Program-made: the position numbers and the translations under genes | Shown here: piece by piece, positions 22,915-35,164 of the stretch | Numbering within the stretch: position 1 is the stretch's first letter | Layout of the letters: each line of letters starts with the position of its first letter | Source of the DNA: Laburnicola sp. R22_1 | Lineage: Eukaryota; Ascomycota; Dothideomycetes; Pleosporales; Didymosphaeriaceae | Reading direction: 5' to 3' | DNA length: 64,000 nt | NCBI GenBank assembly: GCA_014281115.1 | Contig: JACONQ010000017.1 | Coordinates: 1,488,001 to 1,552,000, forward strand | Notes under the pieces: model-generated | Database searches by the model: none | What the model was told of the DNA's origin: nothing | The model's input: the letters and a program-made list of their open reading frames with translations, nothing else

Positions 22915-22987
22915 ATCTTCGTTGTGTGGAGATTCTAACTAAGGTTAAGTTTACACTATACATAGAGAGAAGTAAAATAGGAGGCAC
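22915..22987 (+). repeat. Dispersed repeat copy A (RIP-mutated)
   Basis: 73 bp that align without gaps to 56283-56355. Of 14 differences, 12 are C-to-T or G-to-A in this copy, one is the opposite transition and one is a transversion. AT-rich DNA follows to 23287. Confidence 0.85.
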
Positions 22988-23287
22988 TAAAACCTAGTAC
23001 CTAGCACATAGTAGTAGTAATAAAATATATATAAAATAATAATAATTTTATTATTAACTTTCTTTATAGCAGCATTATTAATAGTAGTTAATAGATAGTC
23101 TACTATTTAGCATAACTAAGTTATATATTATCTCTTAACTAGTAAACTATTAGAGAGCTATAGTAGACTATAGAGTTGTAACTATAGGAGTAGTGTAGGC
23201 AATAAAACGCTTAACTATAGTTTAGTTGTTGTGTTTGCGACCTAGTAGCTATAGCGTAACTATAGTTCGCTGTATATATAGCACAAT

Positions 23288-26200
23288 TGTCAACAATTAA
23301 ATTAAGCCAAATCTTCGCGCGGATTTAATTTGATTTGTCGATAGGTGACGTTATGCTGGATTTGGAGGATTTGATAGTATTATAGATTTGATAGATTTGA
23401 TAGATTTGCAAATATGTAATATACTAAAATCTTCTCTTTGTACTATAATTACTATGTAGAATTGTCCTACTGGCATACGCCATACAAACTGTTAATAGCA
23501 GAGTTAGTTAATGTACTTTTATTAATCTCGTCGTCAGCATCTATTAAACCTGCTTCTATCCACCTCCGCACACACTATAGAGCTGCTAGCAAGTTGGCTC
23601 CAATTTTGCGACGTTGTGGCTCTAATAGATCACCAAGCTCGCTAAAAAGTCGCTCACACTCACAGCTGGAGGCGGGTATAGTCATTATATTGAGCGCCAG
23701 CTGCGCCAACGCTAGGTACTTACCGCGTAGGTTAAGCCAATAACGTACTGGGTTACCTTGTTGATTGAAATCTTCGCGACTCCAACGCGGCTTGTTGGCA
23801 CGCCAGCGCTCATACACATCGCTATAGTCTGCCTTGTCGTCGCTCTCTGCCTTGATTATAGCGTTAATGGCGTTGTTAATTACGTTTGTGTGTGACTTTG
23901 TAGGCTTCGGCTGCGGACGAGGAGCTGGGCGATGGTTATAGAGGCGCTAGAGTTGCTAGAAAGCAGCATTAGCCGCTGCCAATCGAGCTAGGTTGTTGGC
24001 CCATGCTACTTTGCAATAGTTACGATAGCGGGGATGGAGTACAATTGCAGCGTAGTAGGCGGGGGAGTCGCTTAGTTTGCTATAGTAAAGCTTTAGTTTA
24101 GCAATAGCGGCGCGTAAGTTAATGGCCATGTGGTCTTCTGGTGCGTCTAGCTGCTCGAAATTAACGCTCTCCTAAGTAACTAAGCGCTCTTTAAAAGCAG
24201 CAATTAGGTGTTCAAAAGTAGGTATAATCTTATAGATAGCGCTAAAGCGACCGTTGAGCTTATACTGCTTCTTCCCACGCCCCTCCAGCCGCTTAGTGGC
24301 TACTTTCAGCGGCCGCAGAACATCCACGTAGTCAATTATCACCGCCTAGTCTGCAGCTGTGAGGCCGTCCGATCGCATCCACGCCGGCACAGATGACAGC
24401 TTGTTGCCATTATCACACGCAGCCTTATTAGCATTAGCTGTCTTCTTAATGTGATGGTTTGCGTAAGCTGTAATAGGTTGTTTAAGAATAATGCCTCGCT
24501 CAAAAGTAGCGCAATAGCTGTTCTAGCGGGTAACGCAGGCCTTGACTACAGCTAGCAGTAAATTGTTGTTGTTGGTGGGGTCTTCGTTATGCGCGAGGTG
24601 CTGGAAATGGGCAAAGCTAGAGTGCTGCTTCGGCGTACTAATGTAGTTGATAATGTCTAGGAACACGCCTAGAGGACCCAGCCGTCGCTATTTAGCTATA
24701 AACTTCTCCTTATCTTTTTTATGCCTTGGGTTGTTATTGTACGCGTCTTTATCCTTGCCAAACATAAAAGTTTGGCCAACTAAGTTAAGAGTATGGGGAC
24801 CGCAACGGAGCCGCTGCCAAGACGATAAAAACCCATGCCTTTGAGCCAGGTACTTAATAGCCACATCGTTGCTTGCAGCGTTATCTAATACAAAGTAACC
24901 TAGCTTCTACGGCGTTATACCAAACAACAATAGCGTCTTATTAACGCACTCCCTAATTGCCTCGCCGCTGTAGACGCCTGTGAGCTGTAGCAGCGCCATA
25001 GGCAAGTCTATAATCTTCCCCTTAGTATTGACGTAGTGAGCAATAACACTAAAGAAGCCACGTTTGCCGCCTTTGGTAGTCCAGCCGTCAAAGCTTATGT
25101 GGACTTTGCTAACTGCAGTTGACAGCTCAGCTTTAACAATCGGCTTCAAATGATCGTACAGTCTCATTACGAACCTTGCAACACTGTTGTGGCTCGCCCA
25201 CAGCGCTTCTTCAGCAGCTGGGTTGGCGAAACGAAGCATGCGCCTAAAGCTCTCAGTCTCAAACTCGCGCAATGGGTGGTTGTTTTCAACAAGCCAGGTC
25301 ACAGCAGCAAGCCAAAAAGCCTGTACGTTAAAGTTACCCAGCTCATTAACAACCTCTTGGCTAACCTCCACACCCTTCTTTAGCGCGTTAGTTATAGTCT
25401 GTTAACCTCTAGGCAGCTTCGGCAGCTGCTGCCCACGTAGGGTTATGCAATGGCCGCGCTTATTCATACCCAGGTGCTTTGCGGCCGAGCTTGTAGCTGT
25501 TAACACCTTAATAATACCGCTAGTAACAGTATTGTTGTGACACCAACAGCACACAAAATAGGTATATTCTGGCTAACCTGCGCTTACTTCTGCAGCAGTC
25601 CTTTGCAAGGCGACGCGGTAGCCGTGCTTAAAGACCTAGCTCTTCTTGCCTATAAGAGTGCGCGATAGCTTCTCAAAACGCCGCAGCTTGCTCTAATCAA
25701 TGCCTTCGAAGTCATTAACAAAGCGCGCGTCGAAACCGCCCAGCTCCTCCCTACTATCCTCCTCCACAGTAGTCACTGTAGCTGCCTTTAATGCCGCAGC
25801 CGCCGCAGCCGCCGCAGCGATTGTGGGCTAAGACTCTAGCAACTACAACTTCTATAGCCGCTTGGGCGCTCCTATAACCTGCCCAATAAGCGGGTTAACA
25901 GCCACCTTAACGGCTACCTTGACAGTGACTTTAGCGGGTATACTTAGGAATAGCGGCGACAGCAGCGCAGCTGGCTGCGTTTTGGGTAACTTAATTAGCT
26001 AGCTAGTAGTGCCGCAAGACAGCTTATCTTCCTCTAAGGCCTTCTGTGTAAGGACTTGGCGACGTTTGGGGCGGCTACCGTTAATATTAGCAGATACAGC
26101 AGCAGGTTAATTGTTATTAACAGCGCGTTTAGGAGCCATTGTTGGGCCTGGAGGTAAGTAGAGGCAGCAAAAAGTAAGCGCTGAGCTACTAACAATAGCC

Positions 26201-26545
26201 GCTACAACAATAAAAGTATACTGTTTTAATAGCGACGATAGCAATCGGCAACAGAAGCAGCGCGATGGGATGGCTAAGTACGCGACGATTGACGGCTAGG
26301 GACGCGTTGACAGCCCCGTACTAGTAAGTTAAGCTAATTACAATACTAGGAAAATCACGACCCTTGCATATCTATAAGGCCTACAGCTACAGCTATATAA
26401 TAATATTAAATCTTCTAAATCTACAAATCAAATCTATCTCTAAGGTTTGATTTACAGCCAAAATATCCAGGCGGACTTGAACTGATTGATTTGCAGATTT
26501 GGTTGCCGAAAAAACGAGATTTCCAAGTATACTTGATTGTTGACA
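23288..26545 (-). mobile_element. hAT-family transposon remnant (hAT-1), RIP-decayed
   Basis: About 3.26 kb. Both ends start TGTCAACAAT, followed by A/T-rich sequence that differs only by C/T and G/A changes over the next five bases; the inverted repeat is about 15 bp. The transposase is on the minus strand. No convincing 8-bp target duplication was found, and the right end abuts the TA target of the adjacent Fot1/pogo element, so the borders are provisional. Composition is AT-rich. Confidence 0.6.
23452..26139 (-). pseudogene. hAT transposase pseudogene
   Basis: From a putative ATG at 26139 (MAPKRAVNNN then stop) to about 23452. A degenerate BED-like Cys/His finger lies near 25440-25600. 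The catalytic core is recognisable at 24907-25371: a block with FDGWTTKGGKRGFFSVIAHY carries the first catalytic Asp. The C-terminal hAT dimerisation domain is at 23575-23817 (TIPASSCECERLFSELGDLL). Many in-frame TAG and TAA codons stand where Gln or Trp is expected, matching C-to-T/G-to-A decay. No functional transposase can be made. Confidence 0.85.
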
Positions 26546-26547
26546 TA

Positions 26548-28678
26548 CCATGACTAATCACCAAATGCACGACCCCACCAAATGCACGGTTTTGAAAAAA
26601 TCCACGTAGTTTATCAACGCTCATAACTCCACCAATATTGACGCTATGGAGGCCGCGCTGACAGCAATCGAAAGCTTGCCAGCAGGCGAAAAGCCTAATT
26701 ACACCAAAATTGCCAAATTATTTGGCGTTGAGCGATTAACTTTATCGCGGCGCGCGCGCGGGATCAATAAAAGCCACATAGAGAGGGCAAATAAGTAGAA
26801 ATTTCTTAACACCACACAAGAAAAAGAGCTTGTAAACTACATATATAAGCTTAACAAGAGAGGCCTGCCTCCTACAAAGCAAATAATCTGAAATTTTGCA
26901 ATAGAAATAGCTAGAAAAGAGCTAGGCAAAAACTGGGTTGAGCGCTTTATTGCCCGCAACAATATTGAGCTCATATCGCGATGGACTACTGGTATCGACG
27001 CCTGTCGCCACCGCGCTGATTCTGCTACCAAATACGCCTTATACTTTAAGCTTTTAGGCGACAAAATAACCTAGTACGATATCGACAGTCGCCATATGTA
27101 CAATATGGATGAAAAAGGGTTCCTTATTAGAGTGCTCACCAAGATAAAAAGAGTGTTCTTGCGGCAGCTGTATGAGCAGGGCCCTTATAAGCAAATGCTC
27201 CAGGACAGTAATAGAGAGTGGGTAACAACAATTGCCTGTATTTGCGCCGACGGCACCTCGCTGACGCCAGCCTTGATTTATTAAGCTACTATGGGCAATA
27301 TACAAGACTTATGGCTTTAAGATTTTGATCTGCAACACTACAAGGCCTTTTTTGCGAGCTTATTAAGTGGGTGGACTAATAATAAGATTGGTTTGGCGTG
27401 GCTTAAATAAGTATTTGATCGCGAGACCAAGGAGAAAGCTTGTAGGGAGTACCGACTACTCATACTTAATGGGCATGGGTCTTATATTACTATGCAATTT
27501 ATCACATACTGCGACAATAACAAAATACTCCTTATAACCTTCCCGCCACACGCTACCCACACTCTCTAGCCTCTTAATGTGGCGATGTTCAAGCCTCTAA
27601 GTACGGCGTATACAAGAGAGCTCTTAGAGTTTATGTACAACTGCTAGGGCCTCTCAGCAATTACCAAACGCGACTTTTATCGACTCTTTAACGCCTCCTA
27701 GCAAAGGGCCTTTTAAGAAACAATAATACTCAAAGCTTTTGAGTGTACTGGGTTGTCACCTTATAACCTAAACACTATACTTAAGAAGTTTATTGCAGAG
27801 CACACGAGACCTCCCTTAAGTCGGAGTAGCTCGTTAAACCTCTCTGATTCTGATTGGCGTAAATTATGGCAAATACTGAAGGACATTGTTGCGGAGGACC
27901 ACGCTGAGGAGCGTAAACAGCTGTCGCAAAGTTATCACAAGCTTGAGATTAAATATAGGATCCTTTAACACTAATATGATAGGCTTGAGCAAGCTTTTAT
28001 TAACGAGAAGAGGCGCCGTTAACGTGGCAAGCCTCTCCTACTTAATAAACCTAATAATTGGCATAGCGGCGCTGTATTTTACTCACCTAGCAAAGTTTAG
28101 AGGGCCTGCGAGAGGCAGGAGCAAATTGAGACTAATAAAAAGCTTCAACAACAACAACTCTTAGAGGCTTAACACCAAAGGCTTCTCAAAAAGCAGGAGA
28201 AACAAGCTCTTAAAGAGGAGAGAGCTCACGTACGTTTGGCGGCGCGAGAACTGAAGGCGTAAGCAAAAGAGGCCAAGGCTGCTGAGCGAGCTGAAAAGCT
28301 ACTCCAAAAGCAGCTCGAAAAGCAACTCAAAGGTGATATACAATTGTCTAAAAAGGGTAATTAACGGAGCCTTAACCCTTGTACACCAAAAAAACAAGCT
28401 CTTAAGAGACCTGAGGCTACTATTGTTGATCAAGAGCCCACTGGAGAGAGGGTGCCCTCACCCGCCAGAGCCACGCGCACCCGTACTGTACAGCTCCCAT
28501 AGCGTTATCGCAAGTAATTTATCATTGCGCAATGGTTTTACATGCTCCTACGAGTGCTACTGCAAAAAATCTAGTGATTTTACTATATATTTGGCGTTGT
28601 ATAGGTTTTGGAGTGTTGCCCTTGGTGGCGGCAAAAACGTGCATTTGGTGGGTCCGTGCATTTGGTGGTAAAATATGG
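26548..28678 (+). mobile_element. Fot1/pogo-type DNA transposon (Fot-1)
   Basis: 2131 bp flanked by TA at 26546-26547 and 28679-28680. The inverted repeats of about 45 bp begin CCAT. Each contains two direct copies of CACCAAATGCACG, or a close variant, at both ends. The repeats match imperfectly near the tip and well in the doubled motif. TA target and transposase place it in the Tc1/mariner superfamily, pogo/Fot1 branch. Confidence 0.9.
26646..28517 (+). pseudogene. pogo/Fot1 transposase pseudogene
   Basis: Begins MEAALTAIESLPAGEKPNYT with a helix-turn-helix (IAKLFGVERLTLSRR) and a CENP-B-type second domain (NKRGLPPTK...WVERFIARNN). The DDE domain follows: YNMDEKGF (first Asp), LILNGHGSYIT (second Asp replaced by Asn) and YCDNNKILL. 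It is broken by at least ten in-frame stops, mostly TAG or TAA at Gln or Trp positions, and ends in RYRK before the TAA at 28517. Inactive through RIP-like decay. Confidence 0.9.
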
Positions 28679-28680
28679 TA

Positions 28681-29179
28681 GTACTCCTGAGTAGAGCACG
28701 GGCCAAGGCGCTGACGTAATCACAGCACCGCTGACGTACTCACCTAAAATCCGTCACATATAATCTGTAGAAGGTTAGGTCGACTATAAATGGATATGAA
28801 TAAATGAATGAAATAACTACAACAATGCTCTAGTGAGCAAAGGGCGTCGGCCTCGCAGAAACACGACACCCGCTTCCAGGTATGGTCACCCGCATCCTCA
28901 TTGGCTTCGGCACACAAGGAAGGGCGTTAACCGTGCAATTTACACTTCGGATACCGCTTCTCCGTGGCGCATTCAAATGCCAATTATGCATTATTACGAG
29001 GCGACATGCAGTATGTGGCTGTAGGCTGCAAGGCTGATTAATTGGGCTGATCTGCATATAAGATGATAGGCTGCACTGCCCCGCTTTACACTTCCCTCAC
29101 TTTTCTCACCGCACTCAAAAATCGACGCATCCACCGTCAGGCACCTGCAACTCAAACTCGACACGCCGCATATCTCAGT
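28681..29179. other. Intergenic region upstream of the HET gene
   Basis: About 500 bp between the Fot-1 element and the HET start. It carries two copies of CGCTGACGTA near 28710 and 28730. No other gene was seen. Confidence 0.4.
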
Positions 29180-29559
29180 ATGTTACCGAACTGCGATGAT
29201 GCTACCGAGCATCCGCCGACGAGCGCAGCGAACGCTTCTTGCGTCATTTGTGCCAGGATCGCGGACTTCTGGCACACAAACGGCAATTTAGGTCACAGCA
29301 AAAGAGAGGTCATTGGAAAGTGGGAGTTAGTCGAACAGAAAATGGACTGTCGAACGTGCCAAAGCCTAGTACAAGCTTTTAAAGCCATTACAAGCACAGA
29401 CGAAAGAGTTCTAAATACCAGAGTTGCCATTAATCAATCAGGATCAATTTTGAAGCTGTGATTGATTTGATTGATACTTAGAGACCTCGGAAACTAGTTT
29501 AATTAATTAAAGGTGATTTTAGAGGCGTATTAATTAAAGATTAATTAATTAATTAATAG

Positions 29560-32550
29560 AAAAATCGCCTAGAGATAATATTTGTGTGTAGGGGGCTACA
29601 AAGGCTTATCCTACTGCGATACCTAATAGATCTCTTATATCTCAAGCTCTAAGAGCTCTACTAGAAGCTCTCTGTCGGGCGTCTCCTAGGATAGAGAATA
29701 TCCAGCTCTTAGCCAGCTCTGTACACAGTTGATTATAGAAAGCAATTAAGGACTTATTTTTTAATATTTTGGCTCCATTATATTAACCTTAGAGAACACT
29801 CTCTCACAGTAATAGGAGGATGCTAGGATTAATAGGAGATTAATAGCTAACTAAGAAAGGCAGGGATATGTATCGTAGAGAGATAGCTAATACCTAATAG
29901 AATCTATATAGTATATATAATTCTTAGAAACGCTTAATTTATTATGCCACTAGTAATTAAATTTGTTAGTACTATTAACAAAAGAAGCTATAGTTTTAGC
30001 TCTTAGAGGCTTAACGTGTAACTTAGTGTAGTTATTAATATTATTAACGCGTTTTAATTGTTTACGCAGAGAGGAGTTAATAGGGTAGGTATCTTTTAAT
30101 TTATACTTAGCCTATAGCTCTTAGAACTGCCTATTAGCTTTTTTAAGCTATACTTTATACTCTCTAGTTTATAAGTTTATAAAGTAATACTTATAATATA
30201 GGTAGAGAACTATAGAGACGTAATAAACTAGCGTCTCTTTAAATAGTATATAATACTTTAAGAGCTTTATGTAGGCTGCTGTTATATTAATTTTTAAGTA
30301 GGTTTTAGGAGTGTTAGGCTTATTAAAATTAACGCTTATAAAGCTCTTAACAAGCTACTTAAACTAAAAGAAAAAGTACTTAAAAGTAGAATATACCTTA
30401 TAAATCGTTCTAAAATAGCTAGAGTTGCTATAGCCTTTAAGTCTCTTTATAGCCTCCTTTAAGGGCTAAAGAACCTTAATATATTAATTAATTATAGCCT
30501 AATTAGTAGCGCTAAGGCCTTTAGTAGGAGCTCTAGCATTAGAAGAAGCCTTATTACGTGCGTAAGCTAAAAACTTATCCCTTAACACCCTCTCTACCCT
30601 ATAATTAATAAGGGCATTAATTAGGTAGTAAAGAAGAACAGCTCTTACTACTAGTATAAAATTAAGGTAGCTATTCTAGCGCGTAACAATAGGCCTTATA
30701 AGCTCTAAAAGCTGCGTAGGCTCTCCTACCTTGCACGTTAACTGCTAAAAGTTATTAAAAAGGTTATACTGCTAAGGCGTTAATATTAAGTATATAACAT
30801 CTATAAGGACTCTAATAAGGCCCTTCTCTCGCTACTTATATAGGTATTTCTTCTCTACTTTAAGCTATAATACATTATTATTAAAGGCGTCTTTATTAGC
30901 TCTAAATATTACAGTTTGCTCTACTAAATTAAGCAAGTAAGGATAGCAGTAAAGGCGCTAGTTCTATAGAAAAATATTATAATAATTGCCTAGCGCGTTA
31001 ATGGCTATATTATTATTTATTGCGTTATTAAGCGTAAAGTACCTAATTAAGCTGCTATTAATCCTAAAGGCCTCTAGTATTTTAATAATAACTTTAGCAA
31101 CTCTATTACCTATATATGCACTACTAAGCTAAGGAAGGGCAAGAGGCAGGTTGCAGAGCTTACTATAACTATTAATATAATAAGCGATAAGCCTATAAAA
31201 CGCGCTCTTGCCACCCTTTTGTCAGATACGTAAGTATCTTTGATGAGATGAGATGAAAGTGATGGATTTGATGATGAATTGATTGTCGAGTGATCTCTGT
31301 CGGAGAAGCTCAGCTATCGTACGCAATATCTATCTAGCGCTAAGACGCACTAGTAATAGTGCGGAGTAGTGTAACAGTAGTACGCCAGTCTCCTTTGTGT
31401 ATTTCACAGTGATCTCACAGTGAAATCACTGTAAGTTACACCAACTGTCGTCATAAGGAGACCATGTGATCGGACGCACGTGACTACTGGAATTTACAGT
31501 GAAATCACAGTGATTTCCAGTGACCTGATATCTGACACCTTTATAGTCTAGCTATTAAAATTTATATAGACCTTACTAAGCGCGCAAGAGAGCTTAGCTT
31601 GCACTTAAGGCTAAAAATTTGCGTATAATCTTAGTAGAAAGGTAGCAACGCTTATATAGCTATAGAAAGTAGCTAGCTTAGCCTCTAGATTAGTAGCGCG
31701 CAAAAGCTTTTAAAAGGACAGCGTTTTTACCTTATATAGTAGGTAATTATTCTTAGTAACCTAGCTAACTACAGCAAGTTAAAAATGCTGCTAATTAAAG
31801 TTTCTAAGGGTGTTAAACACCTCCTACAACACACCTACACTACCACATATAAGAGCCCTAAGAGTACGCTGCCCTAACTTTAGTTAAGCTAACTACTTGC
31901 CTAGGCGAAGGTGCCTATAGCTAAGTCGCCTCTGCTTAATATAATTCTACGCCACTATTGTTAAGCTTATTATCTCTAATATCCCTTTAGTGCTAGGTAC
32001 TCTATATATATAGCAGTAGTAACAAATAAAGAAAATACGCCTTATATCCGCCTAAAGTGCGACATAATATCTATAAGCGTAGAGCACTAATTTCTTAAAC
32101 TTCTATATACGCAGAGGCTTTATATATAGTAGCAACCTTACCTAGTTAATCCTATTAAAGTTATCTGCAAAATAAGCATTAAATTTAAGCCTAGGGCTGT
32201 TAGAGCTAGGTAAGAAGGCAGCTAAGGGAGTAGTAGCAGCTTAAGTTAACGTAGCTCAAGCTCTTAGTATTAGAGTTTCTAATAGTTTATAGGAGGGCGT
32301 TAACGCATTTAAAGGCCCTAAGAGCGTTGCATTAATTAAGGGTAGAGCCTCTACGTTAAAGGACGCAGTGTTGCAGTCCTAGAGCTTAGTTTTAAAACTC
32401 TAGCAGCTCCTATATGCTCTATAAGTCAAGCGCAATAACTAGAGGTGCCGCTAGCCTTGCCGCTGTACTTAGAGAGCTTCTTTTACTCTTATTTTATAAG
32501 GCTAGAGTTATTATATAAGTGTAGAGAGGAGGGCGTAAGAGAGCGTTAAT
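29560..32550 (-). pseudogene. hAT-2 transposase pseudogene
   Basis: A minus-strand reading-frame remnant with scattered TAG/TAA stops. Recognisable pieces are LVEQTVIFRANKDAFNNNV (about 30890-30945) and the hAT dimerisation motif near 29780-29835. Limits are approximate. Confidence 0.65.
31220..31537. mobile_element. MITE-like insertion nested in hAT-2
   Basis: 318 bp with terminal inverted TGTCAGATA and flanking CCTTT on both sides (possible 5-bp target duplication). The interior has several inverted and direct copies of TTCACAGTGA-type sequence near 31410-31515. It has balanced base composition and CpA/CpG content, unlike the surrounding decayed hAT DNA. There is no coding capacity; the superfamily is not assigned. 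Confidence 0.7.
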
Positions 32551-35164
32551 AGAGAGGGCAGACGTAGATAATTTAAGGTGCTTAGCTAACTTAGTTAATT
32601 ACCTAATTAGGAAATTGCTTAAAACTCTAAAAACGCGTAAAAATCACTATATTTGTTGTTTTTTTAGCTTTAAAAAGCTATCTTAGCGTTAAAAACAACA
32701 TTAAAACGGATTAATATAATTAGGAAGATTAATTAGAATAATGGCCCTTATCCTGATTGCTGCAAAATTTGTATGGGCGGAGGATTGACCTGATTGATAG
32801 GATCAATTGGGCGAAAATCGATCAAAAACTGATCTCCTGATTGATTGATGGCAACTCTGCCAAATACACTAGTTATCCTGTGGTATGGGGAACAGAGCCC
32901 GTCTGAGCTTGTTATACTGAGAGATCATACATATCTCACACTCGCCCCATTCCAAGGAAACCCCAAGGACTGGGTAGGCCCACCTCGCCCAGAAATTGAC
33001 ACAACAATTGTTCATCAAGCCATCCACGACTGCAATCAAAACCATGCTGGAGTCTGTCATTCTATCTCGGATCCGTGGGCTAAGCTAGATCCTGCGACCG
33101 AACTCATTGTCATCGATGTCAACCAACAACGTCTAGTAACTCAGCCTGGCTCATGCAAATATGTGGCTCTCAGTTACGTTTGGGGTAACACGAATACTGC
33201 ACCGCTACAGACGACCAACAAAAGATATAGGGAGTTTCGCCAAAAGGGTGCTTTTCGTTCTCTTTCAAAAAAGGCTCTTCTTCCAGCTACGATCGAGGAC
33301 AGTATTATCCTTACGCGGCAGCTCGGGCTGGAATACCTCTGGTAAGTGGCGTCACGAAAACTTCATAAAGTATATGAATTGGCCTCTGCTGTTTTCCGGC
33401 TGAAGTCTTCACTATATGCATACAAACGCCTCCATTTTCGAGATAAGCGCATCCGGCATGTGTCAAGAACACAAACTGAAACTTGTTCTAGGGTAGACCG
33501 CTTCTGTATTATACAAGACGACGACTCACATAAAAATACGCAGCTGGATGCCATGGCTGCGATCTATGCAAACGCTTATTTCACAATTGCAGCATGCGAA
33601 GGCAAAGACGGAGACTTCGGACTCGCGGGAATAGGGCCGCATCGGCCTCGCAAAGATCCATATCGATATTTCGAGTTCGATACATGCTGTCGAATGGTTA
33701 TCACTACACCCATCCCAAATACCTTGTGTTTCGAAGTCCCATATCACAGACGCGGTTGGACTCTTCAGGAATGGGTGCTTGCTAGCAGACTTCTAGCATT
33801 CCAGGATCAGACCGTGTCATGGAAATGTAGGGTGACTGATAAGCAAGAGAATGGCCACAAGACCAGTGTTATGACACATCCGCTATTGCCATCAGGTGTG
33901 ATGACCGACTGGCCCGATATTCATGGTTATGCGGATTGTGTGGGCGAGTACTCCTGGCGCTCTTTGACGTATAATGAGGATGCAATAAGAGCTTTCTCAT
34001 CGATAACCACTGCTATGGGACGCAGCATGAAAGGTGGCATCTTCTTCGGGCTACCAGAGATGATATTCGACGGCGCACTCCTCTGGTTACCTTATCCACT
34101 CTCTAGCCTGCGAGAATACACCTCTGGAAAGATCATTGAGAAATTCCCGAGTTGGTCCTTCCTGGGTTGGGACGGTGGAGCATGGACTGATATTTGGTGC
34201 GATGCGTACAACTACTCTAGGAACACAGATGGATTATGCCACAAAGACAGGACCTTGGCAAATGTCAATCTTCAACTCCACCCTATCATCGACTGGTACA
34301 AAATCAATGAACTTACGGGGAAAAGAGAAATGATACACAATACATTCTACATCGAGAAGGAAGGTACGAACTCCGGGGTGGAGAGGAGGTACGACCAAAT
34401 AGGCTCGACCTTCAAGTTCCAACGCCTTGCGGCTCCTGAGCAGGTCATGCAAGCGGACACATACAGCCCCGTCATCTCATTCCGTACCGCTCGTCTATTT
34501 GCGTCTCTAAGTGATATTGTAACCTGGGGCGGTTCTATATGCGAGCAATGCACCATACTCACGAGTCCCGACGAAGTTGTTGTTGGGAAGATTGTCTGGA
34601 GGGCGAGTGCCTTTTCAATTCCCCAAGGACCGATACCGACTTCTTGCGAGCTTATACGCATAAGCTTGGTGGAAAGCTCGAATAGAATTTGGTGGGAAAA
34701 TTTTCCAGATCCTGAACGAGACCATCAAAATTGTGATGGACAATGTCGCGATCGGAGATTGCGAGAGTATTGTCGTCTCAGCCCGGAGTGGACATTCAAG
34801 TTCTACTTCGTGCTCTGGATCGAGTGGGAAAACGGCATTGCGTACCGCAAGGCGTTGGGCTGGATATCTAAAGAGTATTGGGATTCCATGGAGACAGAGG
34901 AGATCGACGTGATGTTGGGGTAGATGGACGACGCTGCAAAAGGCATCCACTGTTAACAACGTTTCATTGATTTATCAATCCTAGACATACAGGCCATCGC
35001 TGGTGGCCAGCTCAGACACGGAGTCTTGTTCGTCCTCCACACAAACTCCCTCTGATAGCCAGCTCATATGCGCGTCTTTTACCGTCTTCCACGCTCGCCA
35101 ATTTTCTGCATGCACGGCCAAACATAGGTACGTCTATCGCACGCGTAACGCTCTCGAGGCACCC

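Larger units (their letters stand above)
29419..32859 (-). mobile_element. hAT-family transposon (hAT-2) inserted in the HET gene
   Basis: 3441 bp. The ends share a 25-bp inverted repeat starting CAGAGTTGCCAT, with one C/T difference. It is flanked by an 8-bp target duplication, CTAAATAC on the left and CCAAATAC on the right (one C/T difference), diagnostic of hAT. The interior is extremely AT- and TA-rich. Minus-strand transposase traces remain, notably a C-terminal block reading LASSYYCERVFSKVN (about 29780-29835). A 318-bp insertion with normal composition sits inside. Confidence 0.93.
29180..34923 (+). pseudogene. HET-domain (heterokaryon incompatibility) gene split by a hAT insertion
   Basis: The 5' part is 29180-29418 (start MLPNCDDATEHPPT; an in-frame upstream ATG at 29063 is less likely). 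The coding frame resumes at 32868 after a 3.4-kb element. A GT-AG intron at 33342-33491 precedes the last exon, 33492-34923. Without the element and one copy of the 8-bp duplication the frame is continuous, 715 codons with stop. The N-terminal region has paired cysteines (CVICARIADFW, CRTCQSLV). The HET domain follows: KYVALSYVWG, then DRFCIIQDDDSHKNTQLDAMAAIYANAYFTI across the intron, and RGWTLQEWVLASRLLAF. These are the standard HET blocks. Family role: triggering cell death or growth arrest after fusion with a non-self strain. The insertion makes this copy a null allele, unless a shorter product starts downstream. Confidence 0.9.
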
